Shown: positions 15,635 to 24,897 of the stretch, one piece after another | Layout: each line of letters opens with the position of its first letter | How positions within the stretch are numbered: position 1 is the first letter of the stretch | Assembly: GCF_001651035.1 (NCBI RefSeq) | Contig: NZ_LXRG01000233.1 | Coordinates: 62,001-126,000 of the forward strand | DNA length: 64,000 bases | DNA from: Halomonas sp. ALS9 | GTDB taxonomy: Bacteria > Pseudomonadota > Gammaproteobacteria > Pseudomonadales > Halomonadaceae | Direction: 5' to 3' | Translations under genes and position numbers: made by a program | The notes under the pieces: generated by a model | Databases searched by the model: none | The model's input: only the letters and a program-made list of their open reading frames with translations | What the model was told of the DNA's origin: nothing

Positions 15635-17314
15635 ATGCCAACCAACGATAAACGTCACGATGCTTCACGTAAGATCATTGCGCCGACCGGTACTGAACTC
15701 AGCTGTAAAAGCTGGCTGACCGAAGCGCCGCTTCGCATGCTGATGAACAACCTTCATCCGGATGTGGCTGAAAGCCCCGAGGATTTAGTGGTTTATGGCG
15801 GCATCGGCCGCGCTGCCCGTGACTGGGCGTGCTATGACAAAATCGTCGAAACGCTGCAGCGCTTGGAAGATACCCAGACGCTGCTAGTGCAGTCGGGTAA
15901 ACCCGTTGGTGTCTTCGAAACCCATAAGGATGCGCCCCGGGTGCTGATTGCCAACTCCAATCTGGTGCCCGCCTGGGCTAACTGGGAGCACTTCAACGAA
16001 CTGGATCGCAAAGGCTTGATGATGTACGGCCAGATGACGGCGGGTTCTTGGATCTACATCGGCTCCCAGGGCATTGTGCAAGGCACCTATGAAACCTTTG
16101 TTGAGGCAGGGCGCCAGCACTACGACGGTGAACTCAAGGGGCGCTGGATTCTGACCGCTGGACTGGGTGGCATGGGCGGCGCTCAGCCTTTGGCGGCGAC
16201 GTTGGCGGGTGCCTGTTCGCTAAATATTGAGTGTCGGCAGGCGAGCCTCGACTTCCGCTTGCGTACCCGCTACCTGGATGAGCAGGCTGACAACCTGGAT
16301 GACGCCCTGGCGCGTATTGAACGCTATACCGCCGAAGGCAAGGCTATTTCTATCGGCCTGTGCGGTAACGCCGCCGATGTGCTGCCGGAACTGATCAAAC
16401 GCGGCATTAAGCCGGATATGGTCACGGATCAAACCAGCGCCCACGACCCGCTACACGGCTACCTGCCTTCCGGCTGGACATGGGAGGAGTACGTGGCCCG
16501 CGGCAAGTCTGAGCCTGAGGCCACCGTGAAAGCGGCCAAACAATCGATGGCGGTGCATGTGCAAGCGATGCTCGACTTCCAGAAGATCGGCGTACCCACC
16601 TTTGATTACGGCAATAACATTCGCCAGATGGCAATGGAGGAGGGGGTTGCCAACGCCTTTGATTTTCCAGGCTTCGTGCCCGCCTATATACGCCCGCTCT
16701 TTTGCCAGGGCATCGGCCCCTTCCGCTGGGTGGCGCTCTCTGGGGATCCTGAGGACATTTATAAGACCGACCAGAAGGTCAAAGAGCTCATTCCCGACGA
16801 CCCGCACTTGCATAACTGGCTCGACATGGCGCGCGAGCGCATCAGCTTCCAGGGGCTGCCAGCACGCATTTGCTGGGTGGGGCTTAAAGATCGTGCCCGC
16901 CTGGGGCAAGCCTTCAACGAAATGGTCAAAAGTGGCGAGCTAAAAGCACCGATCGTTATCGGCCGCGACCACCTCGATTCGGGATCCGTTGCCAGCCCCA
17001 ACCGCGAAACAGAGGCGATGATGGATGGTTCTGACGCCGTTTCCGACTGGCCACTGCTCAACGCGCTGCTCAACACCGCAGGCGGTGCCACCTGGGTATC
17101 GTTGCACCATGGCGGCGGGGTCGGTATGGGCTATTCCCAGCACTCGGGCGTGGTGATTGTGTGTGATGGCAGCGATGATGCCCACACCCGCTTAGGCCGC
17201 GTGCTGCGCAACGACCCGGGCACCGGCGTGATGCGCCATGCGGACGCAGGCTATGACATCGCCAAGCAGTGCGCCCAGGAAAACGGTCTTGATTTGCCGA
17301 TGCTTAATCCGTAA
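15635..17314 (+). CDS. hutU: Urocanate hydratase HutU
   Basis: At 559 residues it has the usual family length. It converts urocanate to 4-imidazolone-5-propanoate using tightly bound NAD+. Highly conserved stretches include TGLGGMGGAQPLAATLAG (NAD-binding), the YGNNIRQMA region, ICWVGLKDRARLG and WVSLHHGGGVGMGYSQHSG. An AAGGAA precedes the ATG. It lies between hutG and hutH in one direction, so hutIGUH form an operon. Confidence 0.97.
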   Translation: MPTNDKRHDASRKIIAPTGTELSCKSWLTEAPLRMLMNNLHPDVAESPEDLVVYGGIGRAARDWACYDKIVETLQRLEDTQTLLVQSGKPVGVFETHKDAPRVLIANSNLVPAWANWEHFNELDRKGLMMYGQMTAGSWIYIGSQGIVQGTYETFVEAGRQHYDGELKGRWILTAGLGGMGGAQPLAATLAGACSLNIECRQASLDFRLRTRYLDEQADNLDDALARIERYTAEGKAISIGLCGNAADVLPELIKRGIKPDMVTDQTSAHDPLHGYLPSGWTWEEYVARGKSEPEATVKAAKQSMAVHVQAMLDFQKIGVPTFDYGNNIRQMAMEEGVANAFDFPGFVPAYIRPLFCQGIGPFRWVALSGDPEDIYKTDQKVKELIPDDPHLHNWLDMARERISFQGLPARICWVGLKDRARLGQAFNEMVKSGELKAPIVIGRDHLDSGSVASPNRETEAMMDGSDAVSDWPLLNALLNTAGGATWVSLHHGGGVGMGYSQHSGVVIVCDGSDDAHTRLGRVLRNDPGTGVMRHADAGYDIAKQCAQENGLDLPMLNP

Positions 17315-17369
17315 AGCCCGCACACTTACAACAGCTAAAACAGCAACAACTAAAATAGACAGCAACGAA

Positions 17370-17390
17370 GAAGGTGGGGTGACCACCTTC
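17370..17390 (+). promoter_or_regulatory. Intra-operon hairpin between hutU and hutH
   Basis: GAAGGTGG and CCACCTTC form a perfect 8-bp stem with a 5-base loop, about 20 bases before the hutH start. It lacks a long T run, so it more likely stabilises or separates transcripts than ends them. Confidence 0.5.
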
Positions 17391-17410
17391 CTGTTTCTAA
17401 AGGCGATCAA

Positions 17411-18946
17411 ATGAAACATCTAGAAATTCAGCCTGGCAAAATGACCCTTGCCCAGGCCCGCCAGATCCATCAAGCGCATGTGCCTGTTACGTTACCGGAA
17501 AGCGCTAATGCGGATATCCAGCGAAGCGTTGATTGCGTTAACCGGGTTGTCAGTGAGAACCGCACGGTTTACGGCATTAATACGGGGTTCGGCTTGTTGG
17601 CCCAGACCCGTATTGCCAACGAAGACCTTGAATCGCTACAGAGCTCCCTGGTGCTCTCTCACGCCACTGGCGTGGGAAGGGCGATAGACGACGCCCTGGT
17701 GCGTTTGATTATGGTGCTCAAGGTCAACAGCCTGGCGAGGGGCTTCTCCGGCATCCGCCGTGAGGTATTGGATGCCCTGGTGGCATTGATCAATGCCGAG
17801 GTGTATCCGCATATTCCTCTGAAAGGATCAGTAGGGGCATCCGGTGATTTGGCGCCCCTGGCGCATATGAGCGTTGTACTGCTGGGCGAGGGCAAAGCCC
17901 GCTACAAAGGGGAGTGGATTTCCGCCGAAAAGGCGTTGGAAATCGCTGGGCTGGCGCCCATCACGCTGGCTCCCAAAGAGGGCCTGGCGCTGCTTAATGG
18001 CACCCAGGTATCCACCGCCTATGCCTTGCGGGGGCTCTTCGATGCTGAAGACCTGTTTGCGGCGGCGACGGTATGCGGTTCGCTAACCGTAGAAGCCACC
18101 CTGGGGTCACGTTCACCCTTCGACGCTCGAATTCATGAGGTGCGTGGTCAGCAAGGCCAAATTGACGCGGCCGCCGCTTATCGCCATCTGCTCGGTGAAC
18201 ATAGTGCCGTCGGCGACTCCCATGCCAACTGCGATAAAGTCCAGGATCCCTACTCACTGCGCTGCCAGCCGCAGGTGATGGGCGCTGTATTAACGCAGAT
18301 CCGCCAGGCAGCCGAGGTGCTGGCGGTGGAAATCAACGCGGTCTCTGATAACCCGCTGGTATTTGCCGAACAGGATGACATTATTTCCGGCGGTAATTTT
18401 CATGCTGAACCGGTGGCCATGGCCGCTGACAACCTGGCGTTAGCCATCGCTGAGATCGGTTCTCTTGCCGAGCGTCGTGTCTCCTTGATGATGGACAAGC
18501 ACATGTCCCAGCTACCGCCATTTCTGGTCGAGAACGGTGGGGTCAATTCCGGGTTTATGATCGCCCAGGTCACCGCCGCCGCCCTGGCAAGTGAAAATAA
18601 AGCCTTGGCGCACCCGCACAGTGTCGACAGCCTGCCTACCTCGGCTAACCAGGAAGACCATGTCTCCATGGCGCCTGCTGCCGGTAAGCGGCTGTGGGAA
18701 ATGGCCGAGAACGTGTGCGGCATCTTGGCCATCGAATGGCTGGGGGCGTGCCAGGGATTGGACATGCGCGAGGGCTTGACCACTACCCAGCCGCTAGAGC
18801 AAGCCAGGCATCTACTGCGTGCCCGCGTCAGCCACTACACACAGGATCGCTTCTTCGCGCCGGATATCGAAGCCGCTAGCGACCTGATACGCGAGCGCAC
18901 GTTAACCCCACTGGCTCACCCGCATACGCTGCCAAGCCAGCATTAA
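17411..18946 (+). CDS. hutH: Histidine ammonia-lyase HutH
   Basis: This 511-residue enzyme deaminates L-histidine to urocanate, the first step of the pathway. The Ala-Ser-Gly triad that forms the MIO cofactor is present in GSVGASGDLAPLAHM. YGINTGFG, the catalytic-Tyr motif, lies near residue 55, and SDNPLVF and QEDHVSM are conserved. The gene is complete and starts with ATG after AAAGGCG. It is preceded by hutU and followed by a transporter. Confidence 0.97.
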   Translation: MKHLEIQPGKMTLAQARQIHQAHVPVTLPESANADIQRSVDCVNRVVSENRTVYGINTGFGLLAQTRIANEDLESLQSSLVLSHATGVGRAIDDALVRLIMVLKVNSLARGFSGIRREVLDALVALINAEVYPHIPLKGSVGASGDLAPLAHMSVVLLGEGKARYKGEWISAEKALEIAGLAPITLAPKEGLALLNGTQVSTAYALRGLFDAEDLFAAATVCGSLTVEATLGSRSPFDARIHEVRGQQGQIDAAAAYRHLLGEHSAVGDSHANCDKVQDPYSLRCQPQVMGAVLTQIRQAAEVLAVEINAVSDNPLVFAEQDDIISGGNFHAEPVAMAADNLALAIAEIGSLAERRVSLMMDKHMSQLPPFLVENGGVNSGFMIAQVTAAALASENKALAHPHSVDSLPTSANQEDHVSMAPAAGKRLWEMAENVCGILAIEWLGACQGLDMREGLTTTQPLEQARHLLRARVSHYTQDRFFAPDIEAASDLIRERTLTPLAHPHTLPSQH

Positions 18947-18959
18947 GGCGTCTCATGCT

Positions 18960-19000
18960 TCCCTATGGCGCTAGTCTGTGACGACCCCAGGCCATAGGGA
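18960..19000 (+). terminator. Hairpin after hutH (possible attenuator)
   Basis: TCCCTATGGC (18960-18969) and GCCATAGGGA (18991-19000) make a perfect 10-bp stem with a 21-base loop, between hutH and the transporter gene. No clear T tract follows, so it may reduce rather than abolish read-through. Confidence 0.45.
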
Positions 19001-19038
19001 ACGCTCTAATTACCATCTAACAACAAAGTAGGCTTTTC

Positions 19039-20385
19039 ATGAATGCTATCGTTCTGGCTATCCTGGTGATGGTCGGCTTGAGTCTTGCGCGCGTTTCAGT
19101 TGTGTTTGCGCTTATCGTCGCCACGCTGGTAGGTGGGTTGTATGCGGGCATGCCTATTGGCGAGATCCTTGACGCCTTTAATGAGGGGCTGGGCAATGGC
19201 GCCACCATCGCGCTCTCTTATGCGGTGTTAGGCGCCTTTGCCGTCGCTTTATCCCGTTCTGGTATCACCGAACTGCTGGCCAGCCGGGCCATTAGACGCT
19301 TCCAGCTAGACGAGTCCGGGGGTAGCCGTCGCACGGTGACCTATACACTGCTGGCGGCGTTATTGGCCGCGGCGGTCAGCTCGCAGAACCTGATTCCTGT
19401 CCATATCGCTTTTATTCCAGTGCTGGTACCGCCGATGCTAAAGCTGATGAACCATCTGAAGCTTGACCGGCGACTGGTGGCTTGCGTGATTACCTTCGGT
19501 ATCACGGCGCCTTACATGTTACTGCCCGTGGGTTTTGGGGCGATTTTCCTGAATGACATACTGCTCGCCAACCTCAACGAAAGTGGCGCGGCGCTGGGGT
19601 TGGAAGTGACCCGTCAAATGGTGCCACTGGCAATGGCGATTCCCATTGGTGGAATGGCACTAGGGTTAGCGGTGGCCGTGTTTTGGAGTTACCGCAAGGG
19701 ACGTGACTACCAAGATCGTGAGCTGGCCCATGGGGATAGATCGCCCCAGGAAGCTGCGCTTTCGCTTGCCGGATGGCAAAAGGCCATGTTGGTTATTTCC
19801 CTAATAGGTACGGTCACCGTGCAACTGATGACGGGCTCTATGGTACTGGGCGGTATCTTCGGGTTTGCCTTGCTCTCCATGAGTGGCGTTTTCCGCTGGC
19901 ATGAGCAGGATGGTATCTTTACCGAGGGGATGCGCATGATGGCCCTGGTCGGCTTTATCATGATCTCAGCGGCAGGTTTTGCCAGTGTGATGCAAGCCAG
20001 TGGCGAGGTGGAAGGGCTGGTGGCAAGTTCAGCCGAGCTTATCGGTGACAATAAAGGCCTGGCCGCGTTGATTATGCTGCTGGTAGGGCTGTTTATCACC
20101 ATGGGCATTGGCTCTTCGTTTTCGACCATTCCCATTATTGCTTCACTCTATGTGCCTTTGGCGCTGAGCTTTGGCTTTTCGCCTATGGCGACAGTAGCAC
20201 TGGTGGGTACGGCCGCCGCCTTGGGCGACGCAGGCTCACCCGCTTCAGACTCCACCCTGGGCCCCACCGCAGGTCTCAATGCCGATGGGCAGCATGACCA
20301 TATCTGGGATAGCGTGGTGCCTACCTTCCTGCACTACAACATCCCGCTGATTGTGTTTGGCTGGGGCGCTGCCATGGTGCTTTAA
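19039..20385 (+). CDS. NhaC/YuiF-type antiporter-family transporter, probable histidine or urocanate permease
   Basis: This 448-residue membrane protein has about 11-12 hydrophobic segments. The family features of the Na+/H+ antiporter-like YuiF group are visible: the N-terminal RVSVVFALIVATLVGGL, GNGATIALSYAVLGAFAVAL, the central SSQNLIPVHIAFIPVLVPPML, and GDAGSPASDSTLGPTAGL near the C-terminus. It follows hutH in the same direction, so uptake of histidine or a breakdown product is the simplest reading. True Na+/H+ exchange cannot be excluded. Confidence 0.8.
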   Translation: MNAIVLAILVMVGLSLARVSVVFALIVATLVGGLYAGMPIGEILDAFNEGLGNGATIALSYAVLGAFAVALSRSGITELLASRAIRRFQLDESGGSRRTVTYTLLAALLAAAVSSQNLIPVHIAFIPVLVPPMLKLMNHLKLDRRLVACVITFGITAPYMLLPVGFGAIFLNDILLANLNESGAALGLEVTRQMVPLAMAIPIGGMALGLAVAVFWSYRKGRDYQDRELAHGDRSPQEAALSLAGWQKAMLVISLIGTVTVQLMTGSMVLGGIFGFALLSMSGVFRWHEQDGIFTEGMRMMALVGFIMISAAGFASVMQASGEVEGLVASSAELIGDNKGLAALIMLLVGLFITMGIGSSFSTIPIIASLYVPLALSFGFSPMATVALVGTAAALGDAGSPASDSTLGPTAGLNADGQHDHIWDSVVPTFLHYNIPLIVFGWGAAMVL

Positions 20386-20768
20386 ATTAGTTGAAGGGCT
20401 CCGCCCGTATTTCGATTGCTACGGCAGCATCACTTAACCATTCGCTAGCAAAGAGCGAGGATATTTCCTAACACCTTGGGCAGGGAAGCCCAGTGGTTTA
20501 ATCGGATCTACTTTTCTCATATCAAGATTTTGTTGTAACCTGTTAAGTATAAAAAATATTTACATCCTCTATGTTTGTTTTTAAGCCTTCCTCATGAATA
20601 AGGTGGGCTAAGGGCTGCCTCTTTTCATGCACTGCTTCTTTATTGCTGCTAAATGGCACTGGGTGAGTGTCGGCGCGGTTATGGGGCGCTCAAATAAATG
20701 CCAAAATGGAACTTCAAACTGAAGCTGGCTCAACAGTGAGCCTTACGTCAGCGCAAGGTTAGGAGACA
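20386..20768. other. Intergenic region after the hut operon
   Basis: These 383 bases contain no convincing gene. AT content rises (around 20510-20580), which marks a change from the hut block to the orphan genes. The final bases TTAGGAGACA provide the ribosome site of the next gene. Confidence 0.6.
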
Positions 20769-21263
20769 ATGAAGATAAACTATAACCCTACCGGTAAATG
20801 GTCGGTAGAGGCGGTAAAAGAAAGATACTCAAAACTGAGCTTGTCGCTAGGAAGCGTGGATGGCTTTGAACCGTTCTGCAAAACATACACAAACCGGAGA
20901 GGTTTTACCTGGGTTTATAACATTATGGACTCAGTGGTGGATGGTGTTCGGTTAGGTGATAAAGCCTGCGTGCAGCTTGCTATTGACTATATCCGAGACA
21001 ATGAAATGTACTCTAAAACGGGTTATATTCGTGCGCGCATGGCTAGAGCACTCAAATCTGCGGATCTTTCTGATAGCCAAAAAAAAGAATTGGCCCTGAT
21101 ATTTTTACACCAGTTAGAAACAGGCGTCTTATATCAGGAATATCGGGAGTACTGTCGACTGTTTAGAAAAATAGGCGTTGAGCCTTATCGAAGAGAGATA
21201 AAAAGGTATGGCAAAGCGCGCAGACAGTATATCAAGCGTGCAGCGAACAGATTGCTGGCCTAA
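20769..21263 (+). CDS. Hypothetical protein, 164 residues
   Basis: I do not recognise this protein. It starts with ATG after TAGGAG and is hydrophilic, mostly alpha-helical in appearance and basic at the C-terminus (REIKRYGKARRQYIKRAANR), with no signal peptide or membrane segment. The region with Tyr and Arg clusters (SKTGYIRARMARALKSADL) suggests a helical, perhaps nucleic-acid-associated fold, which is only a guess. It lies alone between hut and the defence pair inside the proposed island. Confidence 0.65.
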   Translation: MKINYNPTGKWSVEAVKERYSKLSLSLGSVDGFEPFCKTYTNRRGFTWVYNIMDSVVDGVRLGDKACVQLAIDYIRDNEMYSKTGYIRARMARALKSADLSDSQKKELALIFLHQLETGVLYQEYREYCRLFRKIGVEPYRREIKRYGKARRQYIKRAANRLLA

Positions 21264-21454
21264 ATCAGCATCGCTGTTGATATAAGTCTTAGAGCGTAAA
21301 AAGCATAAGGGGCAGGCGGCTAGCTGCAAGCGGCTATAGACCTTCTATCTACAATATTGTCAGCCCTACGCCCTATGCCGGCCGCGACCCACAGCTTGCT
21401 ATCGCCATTCCGCCTTCAGACACTATTATTTTCGCCTCGAAAGGGACACCACCT

Positions 21455-21679
21455 ATGACAAAGGAAGATCTGAAACTTCAACTGCTCGCCGCACCCTCGT
21501 TTCTATTGATCGGTATAGGTTTATTTATCCTTTGGGGATCGAACCCTGGCGACGTTCATCCAGCTTTGGCCAACCCAAATATTGCCTATGGGCTTTTCGT
21601 GCTTGGTGGTATGGGCGCGTTGCTATCGCTGGTGAAAGGATTACGGATGGAGATGAATTGCCCAATTTCCTTTTTCTGA
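21455..21679 (+). CDS. Small membrane protein, 74 residues
   Basis: The protein has two hydrophobic stretches, at about residues 13-29 and 44-60, separated by a polar loop (GSNPGDVHPALANPN). It is probably a two-span inner-membrane protein with no recognised family. The ATG has only a weak ribosome site (AAGGGA). The C-terminus after the second segment may be altered, as ISFF ends in a short hydrophobic run. Confidence 0.5.
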   Translation: MTKEDLKLQLLAAPSFLLIGIGLFILWGSNPGDVHPALANPNIAYGLFVLGGMGALLSLVKGLRMEMNCPISFF

Positions 21680-22684
21680 AATGTAGTTGGGGAGGTTGGA
21701 GAGTGATGGTTACACCGGAGGGATGAGCGCCCCGCTTTGTGCGGGGCGTTGTCGTGTTAGGCAAGGAGTAGAGGGCGGAAGGGTGGTCAGCCTTAAACGA
21801 GCGTCTACAGGGCTTCATGCGGCAATGTTGCCAACCAACCGGCCCCACTCCGGCCGCGACCCACGCCGCACCATCGTCACCCCGCCCCGCCCGCGCGCTA
21901 AATGTAGTGGTTTTTATGCACCCCTGTGCCTGCCGCCAAGCCGCGCCACTGCTGGGCTAGATGGAGAAAAATGGGTGCATGAAAATTATGCGAATTCATG
22001 CGGGATTATGCACTTTTAACGTATAGGATGGGGAGCAACAATCTAGAGCTAGGCTATTGGCTGACAGTTAGCTAAACAGGACATTCCTGACAAGACCCTG
22101 TAGAGCCAAAGACTTACACAAAGACACGGGGCAGGATGGCCTAAAGTAGCAGCTAAACGGGTTGTACAGGAGTAAAGGAATAGTCAATACTGCTAAAGAT
22201 AATTAAAGTGATGGACAAGGAGCCTATGAGTACAAACTCGCTCGTAAACATGATCTGCGAATCACCAGCCGCCATGGGTGGCTGGGAGAGACGATCTCAT
22301 TGCTTTTCTACAGGAGCACATAGACTTTTGAGTTAATAACCAACACCTTCGACTTCAGATTTGCATCTACCCGAATTGCCATGCAGAAAAAGTTGATATA
22401 AATTTAATTAAGGATGTGTGGTGTTCATGATGATTGGTCTTATATCGCCAGGCAGTATTTATGCTTTTTATTGAAGTGGTGTATCAAGTGTATAGACTGG
22501 TTATTTCTATGTCCTATGTTGCCAAGTAAGAATAAGAATGAATTAATATTCAATACGAAAATCGACTATCATGGAATAAGTAAACCAAAAAATAATTATC
22601 ATTCTGGCAAAATTGATAGTAAATGGCTGTATATTATTTCCAATTTTGAAAATGGATGTAATTTTTTAAAACTCCCGAGGGCTT
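21680..22684. other. Long gene-poor stretch before the defence pair
   Basis: About 1 kb without a convincing gene. A GC-rich hairpin CGCCCCGC/GCGGGGCG (about 21728-21748) lies at its start. CCGGCCGCGACCCAC near 21848 repeats a string near 21380. A 36-codon frame at 22226-22336 has AAGGAG before its ATG but no recognisable product. From about 22380 the DNA becomes strongly AT-rich, which marks the edge of the foreign defence block. A 99-codon frame at 22414-22713 overlaps the nuclease start and looks spurious. Confidence 0.6.
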
Positions 22685-24895
22685 ATGCACATTACAAAGT
22701 TGTCTCTAATTAATTATAGAAATTTTAAAAACGTAAAGTTGCTTTTTAATAAGGGGATCAATACAGTTATTGGTGAAAATGGTTCCGGTAAAACTAACTT
22801 GTTCAGGGCTATGAGATTACTGCTTGATAATTCTATGCCTCGTTCTGCCACAAAGCTTACCGAAGGGGATTTTTGTAGGGCATTAGATACCTGGCGTGGA
22901 CACTGGATCATAATTAGCATTGAATTTGATGACATTGCTAGCGATGAGTCTAGTCAGTCGTTATTTCTTCATGGTGCAGGGAATGCGGAAGATGAAGTTG
23001 TTACTAGAGCAACCTATAGTTTGATTTTTAGACCTAAGGCAAACATCCGACAAGAACTGTCACAGATTCCAATAGGAGATTCAGTTGCTCTAGAAAGCTA
23101 TTTGAAGGGTATAACTATTGATGACTATGAGACTGTTCTTACTGGTAAGAGTTCAGCTGATTACAATGATCCAGCTGTATACAAAAAAATAGTAGGCGAC
23201 TTCGATAAAGTAGTATTTCCTAAGAAATTAAATAATTCCGATGTTGGTATACGTTTGCCTCATATACTCAATGTGCCTAATGAAGTGTCGTTTACATTTA
23301 TTAAAGCACTAAGGGATGTGGTGTCGGATTTCCATAGTAATAGAACTAACCCTTTGCTAACACTGTTAAAAAGAAAAGCGGGTGATATTAGTCAATCTGA
23401 GTTCCAGCCAATTGCCGATTTGATTAAAGATTTGAATAATGAGATCGAAGGCCTATCAGATATTTGTGATGTTCGTGATGATATTAAAACCACTATCAGT
23501 GATACAGTAGGCGATGCATATTCACCTGATTCAATCTCTATTCGTTCTAGTTTGACGGACGAGTCTGATCAGTTGTTTCAGTCATTAAAACTCTTTGTTG
23601 CAGAAACAGATGATGGCTATGAGATGGCTATTCATGAAATGAGTTTAGGCGGTGCCAATTTACTATTTCTCACATTAAAATTGCTGGAATTTAAATACCA
23701 AAGGGCTAGTCAATCAATCGGAAATTTTCTCTTGATTGAAGAGCCAGAAGCACATATCCACACACATATTCAAAAATCTCTATTCGATAATATCAATTAC
23801 GAAGATACGCAAATTATATATTCAACTCACTCATCATACATATCAGAAGTGAGTAATATTGAAAGTATGAACATTATTGGCGTTGTTGACGGTTTAGTTG
23901 AGGTGTTTCAACCGTCAGTAGGACTTGCTAATGAGGAAGTGGGCTTTGTTCAACGTTATCTTGATGCTACACGTAGCAACTTACTATTTGCCCGTAGTGT
24001 AATTTTAGTCGAAGGAGATGCCGAAGAGATACTTATTCCTATTTTGATAAAGAAATCTTTAGGGTTAAGTTTGGATGAAATTGGTATCAGTCTAATTAAT
24101 ATTAGAAGTACTGGTTTCGAGAATATTGCAATATTATTTGATAATCAAAGAATAAAAAAACGTTGCAGTATTATTACGGATTTAGATGCAGCGTTTTTTG
24201 ATATTTCGATTTATCCGACTGATAGTGAATTAGATAAAAAGAAGAAAACAAAAGCTATTGGTTCTCAGCAAGCTGGGCTAGCTCGAAAGTCAAGGCTTAA
24301 TGGTTTCAGTTTAAATAACCCATGGGTTTTTCCTTTTTATGCAAATCATACGTTTGAGGTTGATTTTATACAGTCTCTCAATAGTTATTATCTAATTAAC
24401 ATAACTACAGATGTATACACTCAGCAAGCTACGATAGATATCGCATCAAATGAATTATCTTCAAGTGATATCGCAATCTCAGGTTCAAGAGCATTATCAA
24501 TGGCGAACTATCAAGGTAAAGGGTGGTTTGCCCTAACGTTAGGTAAAGTTATTGATTTTAAAGTGGTTATTCCGGAGTATATTTTCGATGCTATTAAATT
24601 TGCACACGGTGATTTCAACAGAGAACTAAAGTTGAAAATGCTTAAGCATCGTTACGAATCTGTCATTGAACATATAGAATTCGGCAGAAAAACCATTGAA
24701 CGACTAGTTGCAGAAGGTAATACGATATTAGAGCAGGAATGGAAAGTCTATTTGGCTCTATACGAGAACGGATTAGCAATGTTCACACCTAAGTGGGAAG
24801 CGTTTGATTTTATCCATGGTGATATAGATGTACTTAAGGCGAACCTATTAAACGATTTACCTTGTGCGCAAAACGATATTTTATTAAGGATATAA
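22685..24895 (+). CDS. OLD-family ATPase/TOPRIM nuclease, GajA-like
   Basis: This 736-residue protein joins an ABC-type ATPase to a TOPRIM nuclease. Visible are Walker A GENGSGKT (residues 30-37), the signature-like MSLGGANLLFL, Walker B LLIEEPEAH (about 350), the STHSSYI switch His, TOPRIM ILVEGDAEEILIP (Glu at 443) and IITDLDAAF (Asp 499 and 501). This is the OLD layout. The next gene is a UvrD-like helicase, which defines class 2 OLD/Gabija pairs. It is longer than typical GajA (about 580 residues), with roughly 150 extra residues mainly after the TOPRIM core. DNA is much more AT-rich than its neighbours, which suggests transfer. Anti-phage action is inferred. Confidence 0.88.
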   Translation: MHITKLSLINYRNFKNVKLLFNKGINTVIGENGSGKTNLFRAMRLLLDNSMPRSATKLTEGDFCRALDTWRGHWIIISIEFDDIASDESSQSLFLHGAGNAEDEVVTRATYSLIFRPKANIRQELSQIPIGDSVALESYLKGITIDDYETVLTGKSSADYNDPAVYKKIVGDFDKVVFPKKLNNSDVGIRLPHILNVPNEVSFTFIKALRDVVSDFHSNRTNPLLTLLKRKAGDISQSEFQPIADLIKDLNNEIEGLSDICDVRDDIKTTISDTVGDAYSPDSISIRSSLTDESDQLFQSLKLFVAETDDGYEMAIHEMSLGGANLLFLTLKLLEFKYQRASQSIGNFLLIEEPEAHIHTHIQKSLFDNINYEDTQIIYSTHSSYISEVSNIESMNIIGVVDGLVEVFQPSVGLANEEVGFVQRYLDATRSNLLFARSVILVEGDAEEILIPILIKKSLGLSLDEIGISLINIRSTGFENIAILFDNQRIKKRCSIITDLDAAFFDISIYPTDSELDKKKKTKAIGSQQAGLARKSRLNGFSLNNPWVFPFYANHTFEVDFIQSLNSYYLINITTDVYTQQATIDIASNELSSSDIAISGSRALSMANYQGKGWFALTLGKVIDFKVVIPEYIFDAIKFAHGDFNRELKLKMLKHRYESVIEHIEFGRKTIERLVAEGNTILEQEWKVYLALYENGLAMFTPKWEAFDFIHGDIDVLKANLLNDLPCAQNDILLRI

Positions 24896-24897
24896 TT

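Noticed and set aside
21378..21862. Repeated string CCGGCCGCGACCCAC at two places
   Set aside because: Only about 15 bases are shared and the flanks do not match, so this is not a defined element.
22414..22713. 99-codon frame upstream of the OLD nuclease
   Set aside because: It has no ribosome site, overlaps the nuclease start out of frame and has an unusual Cys/Trp/Lys-rich composition.
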